A DNA stretch of 53,734 nt from Cudoniella acicularis. Its lineage: Eukaryota > Ascomycota > Leotiomycetes > Helotiales > Helotiaceae. Every line of letters begins with the position of its first letter. Position 1 is the first letter of the stretch. The translations under genes were made by a program, and so were the position numbers. Below the pieces are notes generated by a model. It worked only from the letters and a program-made list of their open reading frames with translations. It was not told where the DNA came from and made no database searches. The stretch is taken from NCBI GenBank assembly GCA_013054445.1, contig JAAMPI010000189.1, positions 1 through 53,734 of the forward strand, in the 5' to 3' direction. Of this stretch, positions 22,283-33,943 are shown piece after piece.

Positions 22283-24787
22283 ATGTCCAGCTTGTTCAGC
22301 AAGTTTAACAGGGGAGTGTCTGTTAGTAAACTTTCTAATTTAAGCCTGCTCTATACAATTTGTGTTCGGGTGCATGTATTGGCATGATACAGGATGTTTC
22401 GCGGCTCGAAATTCAGTACTTGTCCGACTAACATGGCCGACTCCACAGGGTTCGACGAGTCCGGGCGTGACATCCCCTTCGAAGAACAAGAAAGATGTGG
22501 AACTAGAACCAGAGATCACCCCGTTGGTGAAGATGTTACAGCATGCTGGGCCAATACGAAATGATGGGAGTGACAAATTCTTTGGTCTAGAAAATGTACG
22601 TTATCCTTACTCCTGGAGAGAAGTTGCCCCACTAACAGATTCTCAGTTTGGCAATACATGGTAGTTCTCAAACGAATAGTTCTATTTTTTGTTTTTTAAT
22701 GAACTAATTATGTTTCTAGTTATTGTAATTCGGTCGTCCAAGCCTTATATTACTCAGTCCCATTCCGAGAAAATGTTGTCAAATACCCTCCTCATTCTCC
22801 CCTCGATACGCCGAATGGACATCCACCAATTGTCACGCCAATAAGAGCACCTTTACAGAATGGTGGAGCCGTTGCGCCTGCTGGAAAACCGAAGGGGATA
22901 TCGGCGGCTGAAGCAATGAAGAGAAGGGCAGCCATAAATGCTGGTCAAGCAGTACCAGCAACTCCAGGGCAACGGCCGGAAGACAAACCGGACTCTCCAG
23001 AATACAAAAAGAAACACGCGATGCTTGCAGGACCTATACTAGAGCTCACATACGAAAATGCGGCCTCATATGGCATGGAAGAATCTACTTTTACGGCCCT
23101 GAAAGACATATTCATGGCTCTTATCGCAAATCCCTCACGAACGGGCGTGTTAAGTCCTCAGCGATTTTTAGAAATTTTCAAACGAGATAATGAGATGTTT
23201 CGGACGTCTATGCACCAGGATGCTCACGAATTTTATGGGTTGGTCCTTAATGCTGTCATTTCGAACGTTGAGGCCAACGCTCAAAGATTAAAAGAGCTGG
23301 AACCACCACACAGCGATGAAGCTATTGCTCAATCAATGAAAAGGGCCGTAACAGCAATGGGCTTAAATTCTGGGACGAGATCGCCTGGGACAGGATGGGT
23401 TCACGAAATTTTTGAAGGAGTTTTAACATCGGAAACAAAATGCCTGACTTGCGAGACGGCTTCACAGAGAGATGAAACTTTTTTGGATCTTTCGATCGAT
23501 TTGGAGGAGCACTCCTCTGTCACTTCTTGTTTGCGGAAATTCTCCGCAGAAGAAATGCTTTGCGAAAGGAACAAATTTCACTGTGATAATTGCGGCGGTC
23601 TCCAAGAGGCGGAAAAACGTATGAAGATCAAACGATTACCCAAGATTCTGGCCTTGCATTTGAAGCGATTCAAATATACGGAAGACATGACCCGGTTACA
23701 AAAGCTGTTTCATCGGGTTGTATACCCGTATCATCTGAGGATGTTCAATACCACGGACGACGCCGAAGACCCAGATCGTCTATATGAGCTGTATGCTGTG
23801 GTCGTGCATATTGGCGGCAATGCCTACCATGGTCATTATGTTTCGGTAATAAAGACACAGGATCGAGGCTGGCTACTCTTTGATGATGAAATGGTGGAGC
23901 CAGTCGACAAGCACTATGTCAGGAACTTTTTTGGAGATAAGCCTGGTATGGCCTGCGCTTACGTTCTTTTCTACCAGGAAACGACAGTGGAGGCTATGCG
24001 TAAGGAACAAGAAGCTGAAGGGCTAGCTGAAGTATCACTTGCTTCACAAGAGGCAGATATTCATGGCCACCCACAAACGAACGGGAATTCCAAGACCATA
24101 TCATCCCCCAACACACCTGTGGATGACAGCCAGGAATACGTATCCCTAGATCATACCATATCTGCTCCTTTACCAACGTCTCCTCGCGTGATCCCTCGGC
24201 CGGTGGCAACGATTCACCCTACTGCGCCCCAAGTACCAATATTAGAGCCAGCAAAGGTGAAAAGCAAAGAAGACAAGGAACGTGAAAAGAGAGAACTGAA
24301 AGAAGCCGAGAAAGCGAGAAAGGTTGCAGAGAAAGAGAAAGCTAAGATCGAGGAGCAAAAGAAGAAGGATTTGCAAAATACTCGACGAGAGCTCCAAAAG
24401 ACTCAGGCAGAAGAAACGAAGAGAGCAATAGCAGAAAGCAAGCGATCCATTCTCGAGGAGGAAGAAAGGCGGAAGCGAGAAAGTGGTCTTGCTGGAAATG
24501 GGACGGAGGCTGTCAAAGAGAATGGCCATCACGATAAGGGCTTTGGCCTTGGAGCGCTGAGCAGGAGCCATAAAGGGTCAAAGAGCATGAGTCGCAAGAG
24601 CTTCGCATTCCTAGGAGGTAAAAACGCGGAAACCAAGGCAACATCATCTGGGGATGATTCACATACGGCTGTTGAAGGGGACTCAGGACCACCGACACCA
24701 GAAAAACATTTAAAATTTACCAAGGAGAGGTTTAGTTTCAGTGGTCTGGGACGGAAGAAGAGTAACCTGATGAAGGAGAGCGTATAG
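22283..24787 (+). CDS. creB: ubiquitin-specific protease CreB (USP12/46 type)
   Basis: Deubiquitinase of the carbon-catabolite repression network; in Aspergillus it partners the WD40 protein CreC and opposes CreD/HulA ubiquitylation. Seen: exons 22283-22321, 22449-22595, 22647-22660 and 22720-24787 join in frame to 755 aa. The Cys box [20 protein letters not shown] is assembled across a 14-nt exon; the intron falls inside the catalytic Cys codon (TG|T). The DGSDKFFG lead-in, [14 protein letters not shown], zinc-binding ETKCLTCE and CDNCGG pairs, and the His box [11 protein letters not shown] then [12 protein letters not shown] are all intact, so the enzyme looks active. The C-terminal 280 residues hold a Lys/Glu-rich coiled coil and Ser-rich tail, as in CreB. 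The insert after the Cys box ([19 protein letters not shown]) matches the CreB/USP12 layout. Confidence 0.93.
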
Positions 24788-25308
24788 CCTTAACTTGTAC
24801 TATGATTCGCATTTTTGGGGGTTGGGTAAAAATTTCAGAAAATTATATCGCTGACGGAGAAAAGGACGGGACAAGGACCGTGTATGCGTTGCTGAAGATA
24901 CCAATATTTGGTGTGGGAGTTTACCTGGATACAAGGGGCGAGCCATTTGATTCGAAATGGATTGTATAGCATAACGCGTATTCGCATGGCGATTGGTTGG
25001 GTATAATGGACAGGGCCTATTAATGGATTTATTGGCTTTACTCGACGAACGTCTCACACAGAGAAGTACTGGTCTCATTGATTTCAATAAACTCGCAAAT
25101 GGAGATTTCGTTGTGATTATGTTCAACATATGGGTATGGCCCGAATGTCACTGTGCCCCCTCGAGTACCCGATGCCTCCTAAACGCCGCGCCCTGATGAA
25201 CTTCACGCCTCCTGCCCCGAACGCTTTAAGTTGTCATGGCAGCCTGGTACCCATGATTATACACAACTATTTAACTCAAAATGCTAGTAGCCGCAATTAT
25301 CGTCTCCT
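24788..25308. other. intergenic between convergent creB and YOS1
   Basis: About 520 bases holding the two 3' ends. No coding signal beyond random frames. Confidence 0.4.
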
Positions 25309-25911
25309 TCATCCCAGCGCAAGCTCGTAGAGTATGATTAACAAGTTGATCCCTATCAGGGGTACTGTTTATGCGTCAGCTTCAAGTCAAATACATGTCT
25401 TCTTCTATCATTCTCATCTCAAAGGCAAAAGCAAGAAAGGTAGAGCCGGGTACGCACTTCTCATCAAAGTCCTCACACTTGCCACCAAATTAATCAGCTT
25501 GCTCTTGATGCTCGCATCACCTCCACCACTGCCTCCCCCAAATGCTGGCTCAGCTACCACATTTGACCATCCTACTATAAGACCATACAAGTCAGCCATT
25601 TATTCCCAATGAGCTTCTTCTGGTTGGTGGAGGTGCAGGTGCTATGTATAGGTAGAAACGAACCTCGTGCAAGAAAGCGGTCTTCGGAGAGAATTGCGAT
25701 GGCATTGATAATAAGAACGACAGCTGTTTTTCGGAGAAGTAATTAGCAAACTGTATCTCAATTAAGTAAAAGCGCGTGAAGGAGACAGTTGTAAAGCGCA
25801 GTACGAGGATCCCGGTGAGGGAGGGTAAGTTTTGCGGTTTTGGAGGACTAGAGAGAAAAGCGAAGAGAACATACTGTAGATCAGACTTCCAAAGGCAAAG
25901 AAGAACGGCAT
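25309..25911 (-). CDS. YOS1: YOS1 / IER3IP1-like ER-Golgi transport protein, four exons
   Basis: Small membrane protein associated with Yip1-Yif1, needed for ER-to-Golgi COPII transport. Seen: exons 25911-25875, 25723-25664, 25574-25458 and 25364-25309 join in frame (donors GTATGT, GTTCGT, GTGCGT) to 89 aa. The product starts MPFFFAFGSLIYTVVLIIN, continues NAIAILSEDRFLARVGWS, a Gly-rich linker (AFGGGSGGG), then SIKSKLINLVASVRTLMR and IPLIGINLLIILYELALG. The LSEDRFLxRxGW motif, SVRTLMRIPLI and two terminal hydrophobic segments are diagnostic of the YOS1 family, and length matches. No exon exceeds 117 nt, so the gene is easily missed by simple frame length. It is divergent from ALG12. Confidence 0.93.
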
Positions 25912-26255
25912 CTTGAAGGCTTGTTTCGCAGGCGATTGAGTGGTTTGGCGGAGGCGCAACGACGAGGTTGAAAGATGCCACAATTTGGGTTCGCGTGCAC
26001 GGACCAAGCGAGGCTATTTGTGCCACAAGCTGGAGCTCGAGAACTGCAGCCTTTGTTTATTTCGACCTTTTCTTACACCACGGTGCTGCTTCTCGGGGTG
26101 ATCCAACGATACCTCTATTCCGATATTGGACTTGTTGTTGGGAGAGGACAGATGGTTGCGCGGACGGAATCGAAAGCTTGAACATCTTCCACGTGGAGCT
26201 TTCGGAGTTCTACTCAAGGCTATCAGACTCCGTGACAACTGTCTGAGGCTACAAC
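25912..26255. promoter_or_regulatory. divergent promoter, YOS1 / ALG12
   Basis: 344 bases between the two start codons, so both promoters must lie here. Frames within it are spurious. Both flanking genes act in the early secretory pathway, which would fit shared control; that is inference. Confidence 0.45.
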
Positions 26256-28184
26256 ATGAAGCCCATTGGTAGAAAAATCCTCAATTGAAATACTATCTGG
26301 CCACACGCTAAAATTTCTCTCTAGATGCTATCCTAAATGTCCTCCTTCCTACCTTCATTCTCCTTCATCTCATCGTTGCGCCGTACACAAAAGTCGAGGA
26401 ATCCTTCAATATACAAGCAACCCATGACATTGCCATCTATGGGTTTCCAACAAAAGACGTTTACGATCGCTTCCAGGCATACTACGATCACTTCACATTT
26501 CCCGGTGCTGTGCCACGAACATTCGTTGGAGCGCTCGCTCTTGCAGGGCTTTCTCGTCCAATATTTAGTGTAGTCGGGTTCCAGTACGCCCAATATGTCG
26601 TTCGCGGGATATTGGGACTATTCAATGCATTTTGTCTATTGAGATTCAAAAGCGGTTTGCAGAAAGCCTTTGGCAACGATATTGCAAGATGGTACCTTCT
26701 TCTTCAATTGACACAATTCCACGTTATATATTATGCCTCGAGGACTTTACCGAATATGTTTGCCTTTGGACTCAGTGAGTTGGCACATGCAACGATGTGA
26801 ATTATTACTGAAATAAAATAGCTACGCTGGCGTTTTATCATTTTCTTCCCCTACCAGATTCTAAGCAAATACGTGGTATATTTTTCCTCGTGTTTGCAGG
26901 CATCGTTTTCCGTTCCGAAATCGCTGTCTTACTATTTACGCAGCTAGTATGCATGCTGGCACAATCCAGGATATCCATTCAGCAAACTGTCGCTATCGGC
27001 ATCATGAGCAGCGTGATTGCTTTGTCTGCAACCATTCAGGTCGATTCTTATTTTTGGCAGAAACCTCTTTGGCCTGAGCTATGGGGTTTTTATTACAATG
27101 CCATTCAAGGAAAGTCTGCAGAATGGGGCACTTCTCCGTTCTACTTTTACTTTACCTCACAATTACCGAAACTCCTTCTCAATCCCTTCGCTCTGGTCTT
27201 GATTCCAATGGCTTTGGCACTTCCAGCAACGAAGTACAATGCATTCAATCTTCTGGTGCCATCTCTCTCATTTATTGCTATTTACAGTGTTCAGCCACAC
27301 AAGGAAGGCCGCTTCATCATTTATGTCGTACCACCTCTCACGGCCGCTGCTGCACTTTCAGCCTCATACATCTGGACTCGTCGAGCCAAAAGCCTCATCT
27401 ACCGTCTTGGGTCCTTGCTACTCATCGCATCAGTTCTGGGCAGTTTCCTAGCATCCACAGCTATGCTCCTTATCTCATCTCTTAACTACCCAGGTGGAGA
27501 TGCTTTATCCTCACTTCATGCCATCATAAAACGAACTCCATGGCCGGAGTGCAATGAGGACAGCGAACGTGTCAGCATTCATATGGACATCCTCTCGTGT
27601 ATGACTGGTGTAACGCGTTTCCAAGAGATTCCCTGGCGAAGTCTGGGTCGCGATGACCTACCTGTCATTAACGGCAGACCTACCATCCTTCATTATGATA
27701 AGACAGAGGATGAAGAAACCCTTCTCCGGCCGAGTTCTGGGAAGAATACGATTATGCGCTTATGGAAGATCCTGCCAAAGCTATTGGGAAGTGGGAAATT
27801 GTAGATACCATCTACTCATATGCTGGCATTGAGTTCCTACGACCTGGAGACGGAAGTTCCTTCTCGGAGAATATGGAGAGGGTGTACGCTGCGAACAATA
27901 TCACAGTTGAGCATGATGGAAAAGAGTCGCCACCCGATAGTGCGGATGTGGAAAAGGCAGTCGAGAGCAATAAAGACCTTGAGACAGGAAAGAAAGACCC
28001 TAGGCATGAACAGAATATAGCTGACCTGAAGGCAAGATTGCTTATGGAGGAGATGAGCAGATTTGGGACGTTTAATCTTCTTAGGGATGCCGTGAGGATG
28101 TTTACCGGCGGGTGGTGGGTCGGGCCGAGGATGAGGCCTGCGATCAGGATACTGAAGAGGGTGAAAGATCCTTTACCTGTATAA
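26256..28184 (+). CDS. ALG12: ALG12 alpha-1,6-mannosyltransferase, with a one-base frame break
   Basis: ER-lumenal GT22 enzyme adding the eighth mannose to Man7GlcNAc2-PP-dolichol. Seen: exon 1 26256-26268 (13 nt, donor GTAGAA), exon 2 26325-26774, exon 3 from 26822. The catalytic-loop motif APYTKVEESFNIQATHDI is intact, followed by ASRTLPNMFAFGL and multiple membrane helices, then the HKEGRFIIY-type block (VQPHKEGRFIIYVVPPL) typical of GT22. At about 27727-27732 the frame breaks: upstream reads DKTEDEETLLRP, but the family continuation FWEEYDYALMEDP followed by AIGKWEIVD and GIEFLRPG lies in the other frame and runs open to 28184. One base appears to be missing in CCGGCCGAG. Either a sequencing or assembly error or a true frameshift truncating the last ~150 residues. 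Confidence 0.9.
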
Positions 28185-30510
28185 TACCATGTGAGTTCAA
28201 ATATAACGATTTTCAAATTTGAAATTTCTGCTCCCAAACCTCTCTGTATTATATGCCTCTGGAAGGGCGGCTTAATTTGACTTGATGTATGGTTGCCTAC
28301 TTGGCTAGGTTCCAAATTTTTATGACTATAAAATATCCCGAAATTTCTTTGTTTTTCTCCGACATGCAAAAGAGTAGGAGAAGAAGAGGGAGAATGGCGC
28401 TCTGCTTCTTCTCTAGTTGCATATTTTTTTTTAGCTTCGGTATGTTCTGGTTCCGGAATTGCAAGATTCCTTCTTTTGGCGTCTGCAGACTGGAGGATTT
28501 AACTCATCATGATCCACAAACCCTTGTAGTTTTCCTTTTCTGCTGTCACGTTTTGAAAGGGCTATCAATTCGATTGTACATACAGTTCGTCGCCTAAATT
28601 ACGTTACAGAGAAGCTGAATGCAAGTACAGATTGCAGTTGCAATGTGGTTGTCATCGACGCAAATAGTAGATTCAATTGTATTGTTTAGAATTGCCTGCC
28701 AGAATTTATGACGTGGGTGACTGGTCGTCACTCCGGGTCATCTTTCTTTCCACAAGAGCTTCTCTTACTTCTGGCTCTTGCTGGCACTTCACGTCCTATG
28801 ATTTTCAATCCCGGATGTGCTCGTGGCATTAGAGGGCAAATTCACTAGCATGTAGCCCAAGCCGAGGAAAAGTATATAAGTTCCTCCCCCCTTCATTGCT
28901 AATATCCCGAATCCAATTGTACAAGAAGGAACTACAACATGGTATAATTGCCCTAACAATGGCAGCGCTCTCCTACCCACCCGCGCGCGGAGTTTGAATT
29001 CTCCTATAAGCTGCATTTACGTGCCGAGTTGGGTGAAAGTTTGTTCGGTAGAAGTTTTTCATATTATCTGTTGAGAGGTTCGGCTGTGTCATGTTGTTGT
29101 GGATGTATAAGATTGTCACTCCGTAATTCCATTTTCAAGCCCTTGGCTCTATGGTATAGCTTTAGTGAGAATTTAATAAGTAGAGCGACAGAAACTAACC
29201 GGGGTTCAACAGTTATCTCGAAGTGGTCCAACGACTCGAGCTTTACTGCTGCTTTACAGGCCGAATCTCTTGATGTTTGGGCCCTTGAGAAGTCAATACC
29301 AGGACACAAAATCATTAGGGTTTTATAATAATACAAGGCTATTGGTCCCACTTATAGCACTCAATCCTTCTAACCTCCCAATGAGTGACGGCCTAACTCA
29401 CCATCCTACTCCTAAAGGTTCGTTTCCTACATCTTAAAAAAAAAGAAAAGAAAGGAAACTACACCGTAATCAGTCGAGTAGTTGACGAGAGGCAGCGGAA
29501 TTTCAGAGATTGGTAACCAGCCGATTGTGTCCGGGTCTTCACTACACAAATTCGCACGATGCTTGCTTTGCTTGGGGTTACAACACCATCACCCAACTAC
29601 AAATCAGGTTGAATTTTTCAGCGCTGTCGATACATAATATCGGTTACAGTTTCCTCACTTTCACTAAAAGCTTTTGGTCGATTTCGACATGCTGTCACTA
29701 AGCTTGTGGCGGTTATGTAAGGGCAACCGGTTGTTTGAGCGGGAGTAACAGGAGCGACCATAGCTCAGTAAATGATTCAAAATAAGGTGGCAGCAATGCA
29801 AGGATTTCGTCTTGGAAACCTAAGCAAGCGTAGGCCAGGAGATCATGCTCAGAATATTAAATCTTCCCATCTACTATTACATGTGCCCGGCAAGTTGGGA
29901 ATCCCCAGTCACCTGACCAGCCTCGACTATTACCCCTGACAGCTCAAAGGAAGGGATGAAAAGTATTCATTTTCGCTTTTCCTTAAAGCAATATTCCGTT
30001 GTGAAAGTTAAATAGATAAAGGCTATCGGAGAAGATCGAATAAACATTTTCCAAATCAAGAATTTCTCATCACTCGAGACCAAGATACGAAACATGAATA
30101 TATAATTCGCTTTGATTTCTAGTCGCTACGCTAGAAATGGCTACAAAGTGACGTAGGTCACATAAGTCATTAGATGCTTTGGCTATCTATCGCTATTGCA
30201 AGAACGAAAGCAGTGCCCTCCACCCGACCCATTTAAGGACTGGCTAACGCCAATTTATATGAAAGGATTCCCAGGACATCTGGTCCTATCCTTCGCAAAC
30301 GCCGCGCCAAAGTCGACTTTATCAAAAAAACGAGACTATCGTAACTTCCTCGCGCCTGTACAATGCTGTTGTCTCCAAAATGCATCTGCCGTATTTTTGT
30401 CCCTTAGTCGATTTCCACGATCTCCCGCTTCACGGGGTTGTTTCTGCCTTGACTCTGGCTTTGACTATGATTCGGTGTGGGCTGTTGCCTGGGTTGCATT
30501 TGAGGTCGAG
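28185..30510. other. 2.3-kb intergenic, no gene supported
   Basis: The best frame is a 75-codon minus-strand ATG ORF at 28789-29016 with two hydrophobic stretches (GILAMKGGGTYILFLGLGYM); it has no recognised relatives and several splice-like sites. Other frames look random. An A-rich tract sits at 29437-29457. The right end holds the 3' region of MED14. Confidence 0.4.
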
Positions 30511-33500
30511 CTATCCCCTGTGGCGCCACAGCTGAGTTGGCCGAGGCATAGGCTGAGCTCCATTCGCATTATTGCCAACTGCAAAATCCCTCATGGCCTC
30601 ATCCATTTTTCCTAGAAGAGTCTCAACCCCTTTTGGCTGTGCCACCCCACTGACACGCATCCCTTGCCATCCCTCGCCAGCAGAGTTCCACACTGGCCGT
30701 AGAGCCAGATCAAGATCATCACCAGCATTGTCGCGAATATCGATGCGTTTCAGATACCACCACGGTACGGCTCTTCGTTGCCTCAGCTTAACTTCAAAGA
30801 TGATCTTGAGGATTCCAGTTGGTGAGGCGGCAGAGACCAGGTGATAACGGATAATATACCAATCCGTTGCTCTAACGAATACGAAGACTTCTCCTGTTGA
30901 TTTGGGTATGGAACCCCATATCACTTCAATCGAGTCTAAACCACGCAATACCGGGAGTGTGAGCGGGAGGATGGTTGCAACGCCATTCAGTCCTTCTTTG
31001 CTGTTCAAAATCGTGGTCAAGTGATCGGCGATTTGGAGATGTGGATTTCCTTTCTCAAGAATCAACTTCATTATGTCGTTCCCGGCGCTGAAGTCAACCA
31101 CGGCTTTGTATCCTTGAGATCCGGGTCGGTCCATGTCCATTGCATCGCGATCGGCATTTGGAAGTGGTTTTCCATAAGTAAAGGTGATCCTACCTAAGGT
31201 TATAGTTTCACATATGAGCGAGCTCTCATGGATTTGGAACACCCCCACAAAGTCTACTAAGCGTTGCACACGAACGGTACGCTCGACAAGACTGGGAATG
31301 ACCGATTCACCAACTTTGCTGCGTAAGCGCAAAGCCAACGATCCTTTATCGCAATCGAAGGCGATGTCTTGATCGATTCTGTCTTTCATATGCACCAGTG
31401 CGGAGGGTTTAAGGCTGATCCGCGCTTCTGTAACCGCAAAAATATCTTCATCGCTGGATTCTAAATTCCGGCCAACACCATCTGACACAGCATTCAATGG
31501 AACCAGCGCTTGTTGGTTGGAAGGTTGGGAAGCGGTGACTTTTATATCCTTCGGTTTTTGGACAGCCTCGAGGCCTTGAAAGGTAAGTTTCACCACGTCT
31601 TTCTTGGACTTAGTCTTAGAGTTTTCCGGTATGAGACTCGACAGTCGCACATAAATTGATGGGAGCTCGACGGCAGTCAAAACCTTGTTGTTACTTTGAA
31701 GCAGGTATTGCGCACGCCTCTCATGTAAAGATTTAAGGTTGGTGTAGTCTGAGAGAAGTGCGGCGGCGAAGAGGTGAAGTGTGTTTAGGAACTGGTATGT
31801 TGCAATTGGTGACATAGCTTTTATAGGTATGAGAAGGTGGCTGGCAATCTTGACATTAGACTCCTTTTTGGCGTTCTTTGAAGGAGGGGCATTGCTAGCG
31901 TCGTGGGGCGGATCGGTGCTAACAAGTTGTGTTAGATTTTTCAAGGATTTTTCCAGGATTCTGAAGACTTACGTTTCAAATAGCCACCAACGTTCCCCAC
32001 TCATACTCAAACTTATCGCAATATACCAATTCTTTCTCCAACCAGGTCTTCGGAGCCAAACAACTTGGGATGTGTCTTTTGGTACAACCGCTCTTAGATC
32101 TTCCTGCTTCAGGCCTGGGTTGTCTACCCTTGTCCATCCCAGACTAACGGCACGACTGACGATATCTTCCGTGACTGCAAGATGGCGGAGGCCCTCGATG
32201 TAATTATGTCCGTCGGCTGCAGGATCTATTGACCTGCTATTCAACCTAAATTCAAAATCCGCATTGAGACGTGACGCGGGGCCGAATATGAATCGGCCGG
32301 TAATTGGTTCTATTCGTACCGACAAATACCGCTTACTCGTCAGTTGAACCTTCAACTCCGACTCTGCTGGGTTGTCCGATGAAATGGTCAACGAGAGTAA
32401 AGATTCGTGATCCGCGAACAATGCCTTCACTTTCAGCGTGTTGTATATTGCCGTTAGTATGTGTTCGACATGTTTTGCGATCACAGCTTTGAGAAGCGAT
32501 TCCGCGGAAATCTCCACAGCATCGAACGAAATCTCCACGTCTTTGACCTCCTTCGAATCTCGAAACCACCTTATAAAAAGCCGACTGGTATCCTTTGGAT
32601 GAGGTCGGCCAGTCTTTCGTTTACCGCTGTGAACGCCAAGAATGATCCAACTTTTGGGCCCGTTTCTTCCATATCTATCCAACCAGTATTGAATGGATAA
32701 TGCTCTATTCAAAGCTTCGACTTTGAGACCCTCGACCCACTTTCCTCTGGCCAATTGCACAGCTTGCCTTCTAAATTCGCTGATTTTGTGGCTTAAAACC
32801 ATTCCATGCAAGTAGTTGTAGCACCCAGATAGTCCATCTTGTAGCAAGGTTTCATTGACTCGGCTTTCAATATGGGCGCGAATATGGAACGGCATGTCCA
32901 AAAGTGATGGCGAAAAAAGAAACCTGAAATCAATGAACCAGAATTGTGTCTCTGGATCTTCGTCGGCTATGGTGAGGTCCACCTCAAACTCTCCCCCCAC
33001 AGTGAACGTCACCCGCCCTGACTTGACGATATAGTCCTTGAAGTGCCAAGGGATATTGTCGTATTCATGCAGATTTAGACGTATTGATAGTAGAGTGTTA
33101 AGATTTTCCAGCGACTTTAAAATCTCCTTGGCTGTTAAAGGGGGTGGTTGAATATAACCAAGCTACTTTTATTAGTCAGAAGTATAAAAGGTATCTTAGA
33201 ATACGCACCTCTGGCATCCATGAGGATTTTCCTGTCGTCAAAACCTCCAGAGCAGTCTTTAGATCAGGATTCGGTAACCGCGCGTGTACCAAGTTCCGCT
33301 TAACCATCATCAATTTGTCAAGAGCTTGATCATAGTACCCCTTTTGCTTGTTCAAGTGGATCTTCAAATCTATCATCTTGCTCACATCCTCGCTCCTCCG
33401 ACTCCAGTTTGTAATTACCAAAGCTTTGGTCCATTCAGTATGTGCATCTTGCGAAAATTTCAATAACTTTAACTTTTTGTTCAGATTGTCCGCACTATTG

Positions 33501-33943
33501 TCATCCGCGGTCGTAATTGGAGAGGAACTGCCGTTAGCTGACGAGGCAGGTACTGGCATCTGCGCCAATTCCAATATCGTCCTTCCAAGGTCATTGTGAG
33601 TTTTCTGCGCAAGTCGAGAGAGTAAGGTCGACAAAGACATGTAGCCTGTAGTGATATGTTCGATCTCCGGGGGAAGCTGGCCGAATTGAGCTTTGACGTC
33701 TTTCGGGGTAAGGTCTTCTGCGCCATTCTGCCGCGAGGTCTGTAGGAAACCGCCATTTACACCATTCGGTATGGTAGGGCTGATGGGTGTAACGTTCTGT
33801 TGCGGCTCTGCTCGACCTTTGCCCTTCTCCAGCGCCTTCTCGGATACAAAATTCGCGCCATTAACACCGTTCGGTCGTCGGTCTCTGTCGTGATTCGTAT
33901 GCGATCCATTCCTAGCACCGTTCTCCATGATGACGCCGGGCAT
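30511..33943 (-). CDS. MED14: Mediator complex subunit 14 (Rgr1)
   Basis: Backbone subunit linking the head, middle and tail of the Mediator of RNA polymerase II. Seen: exons 33943-33209, 33162-31973 and 31918-30511 join in frame to 1110 aa (donors GTGCGT and GTAAGT). After a ~90-residue Asn/Gly-rich leader comes the MED14 N-terminal domain: IEHITTGYMSLSTLLSRLAQ, TEWTKALVITNWSRRSEDVS, KMIDLKIHLNKQKGYYDQAL and the ARLPNPDLKTALEVLTTG block. Exon 2 begins LGYIQPPPLTAKEIL, a family-typical junction. The middle and C-terminal regions contain long beta/alpha segments with RWFRDSKEV and WWLFET. Length is normal for a filamentous ascomycete. The ATG at 33943 follows an upstream open frame without another ATG; 33928 is an alternative start. 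Confidence 0.92.

Noticed and set aside
28789..29016. 75-codon minus-strand ORF with hydrophobic stretches
   Set aside because: It resembles a small mitochondrial membrane subunit at first glance, but no family motif could be matched and overlapping splice-like sites make the frame unreliable.
30196..30615. 139-codon + frame over the MED14 3' end
   Set aside because: Antisense shadow of the MED14 last exon.
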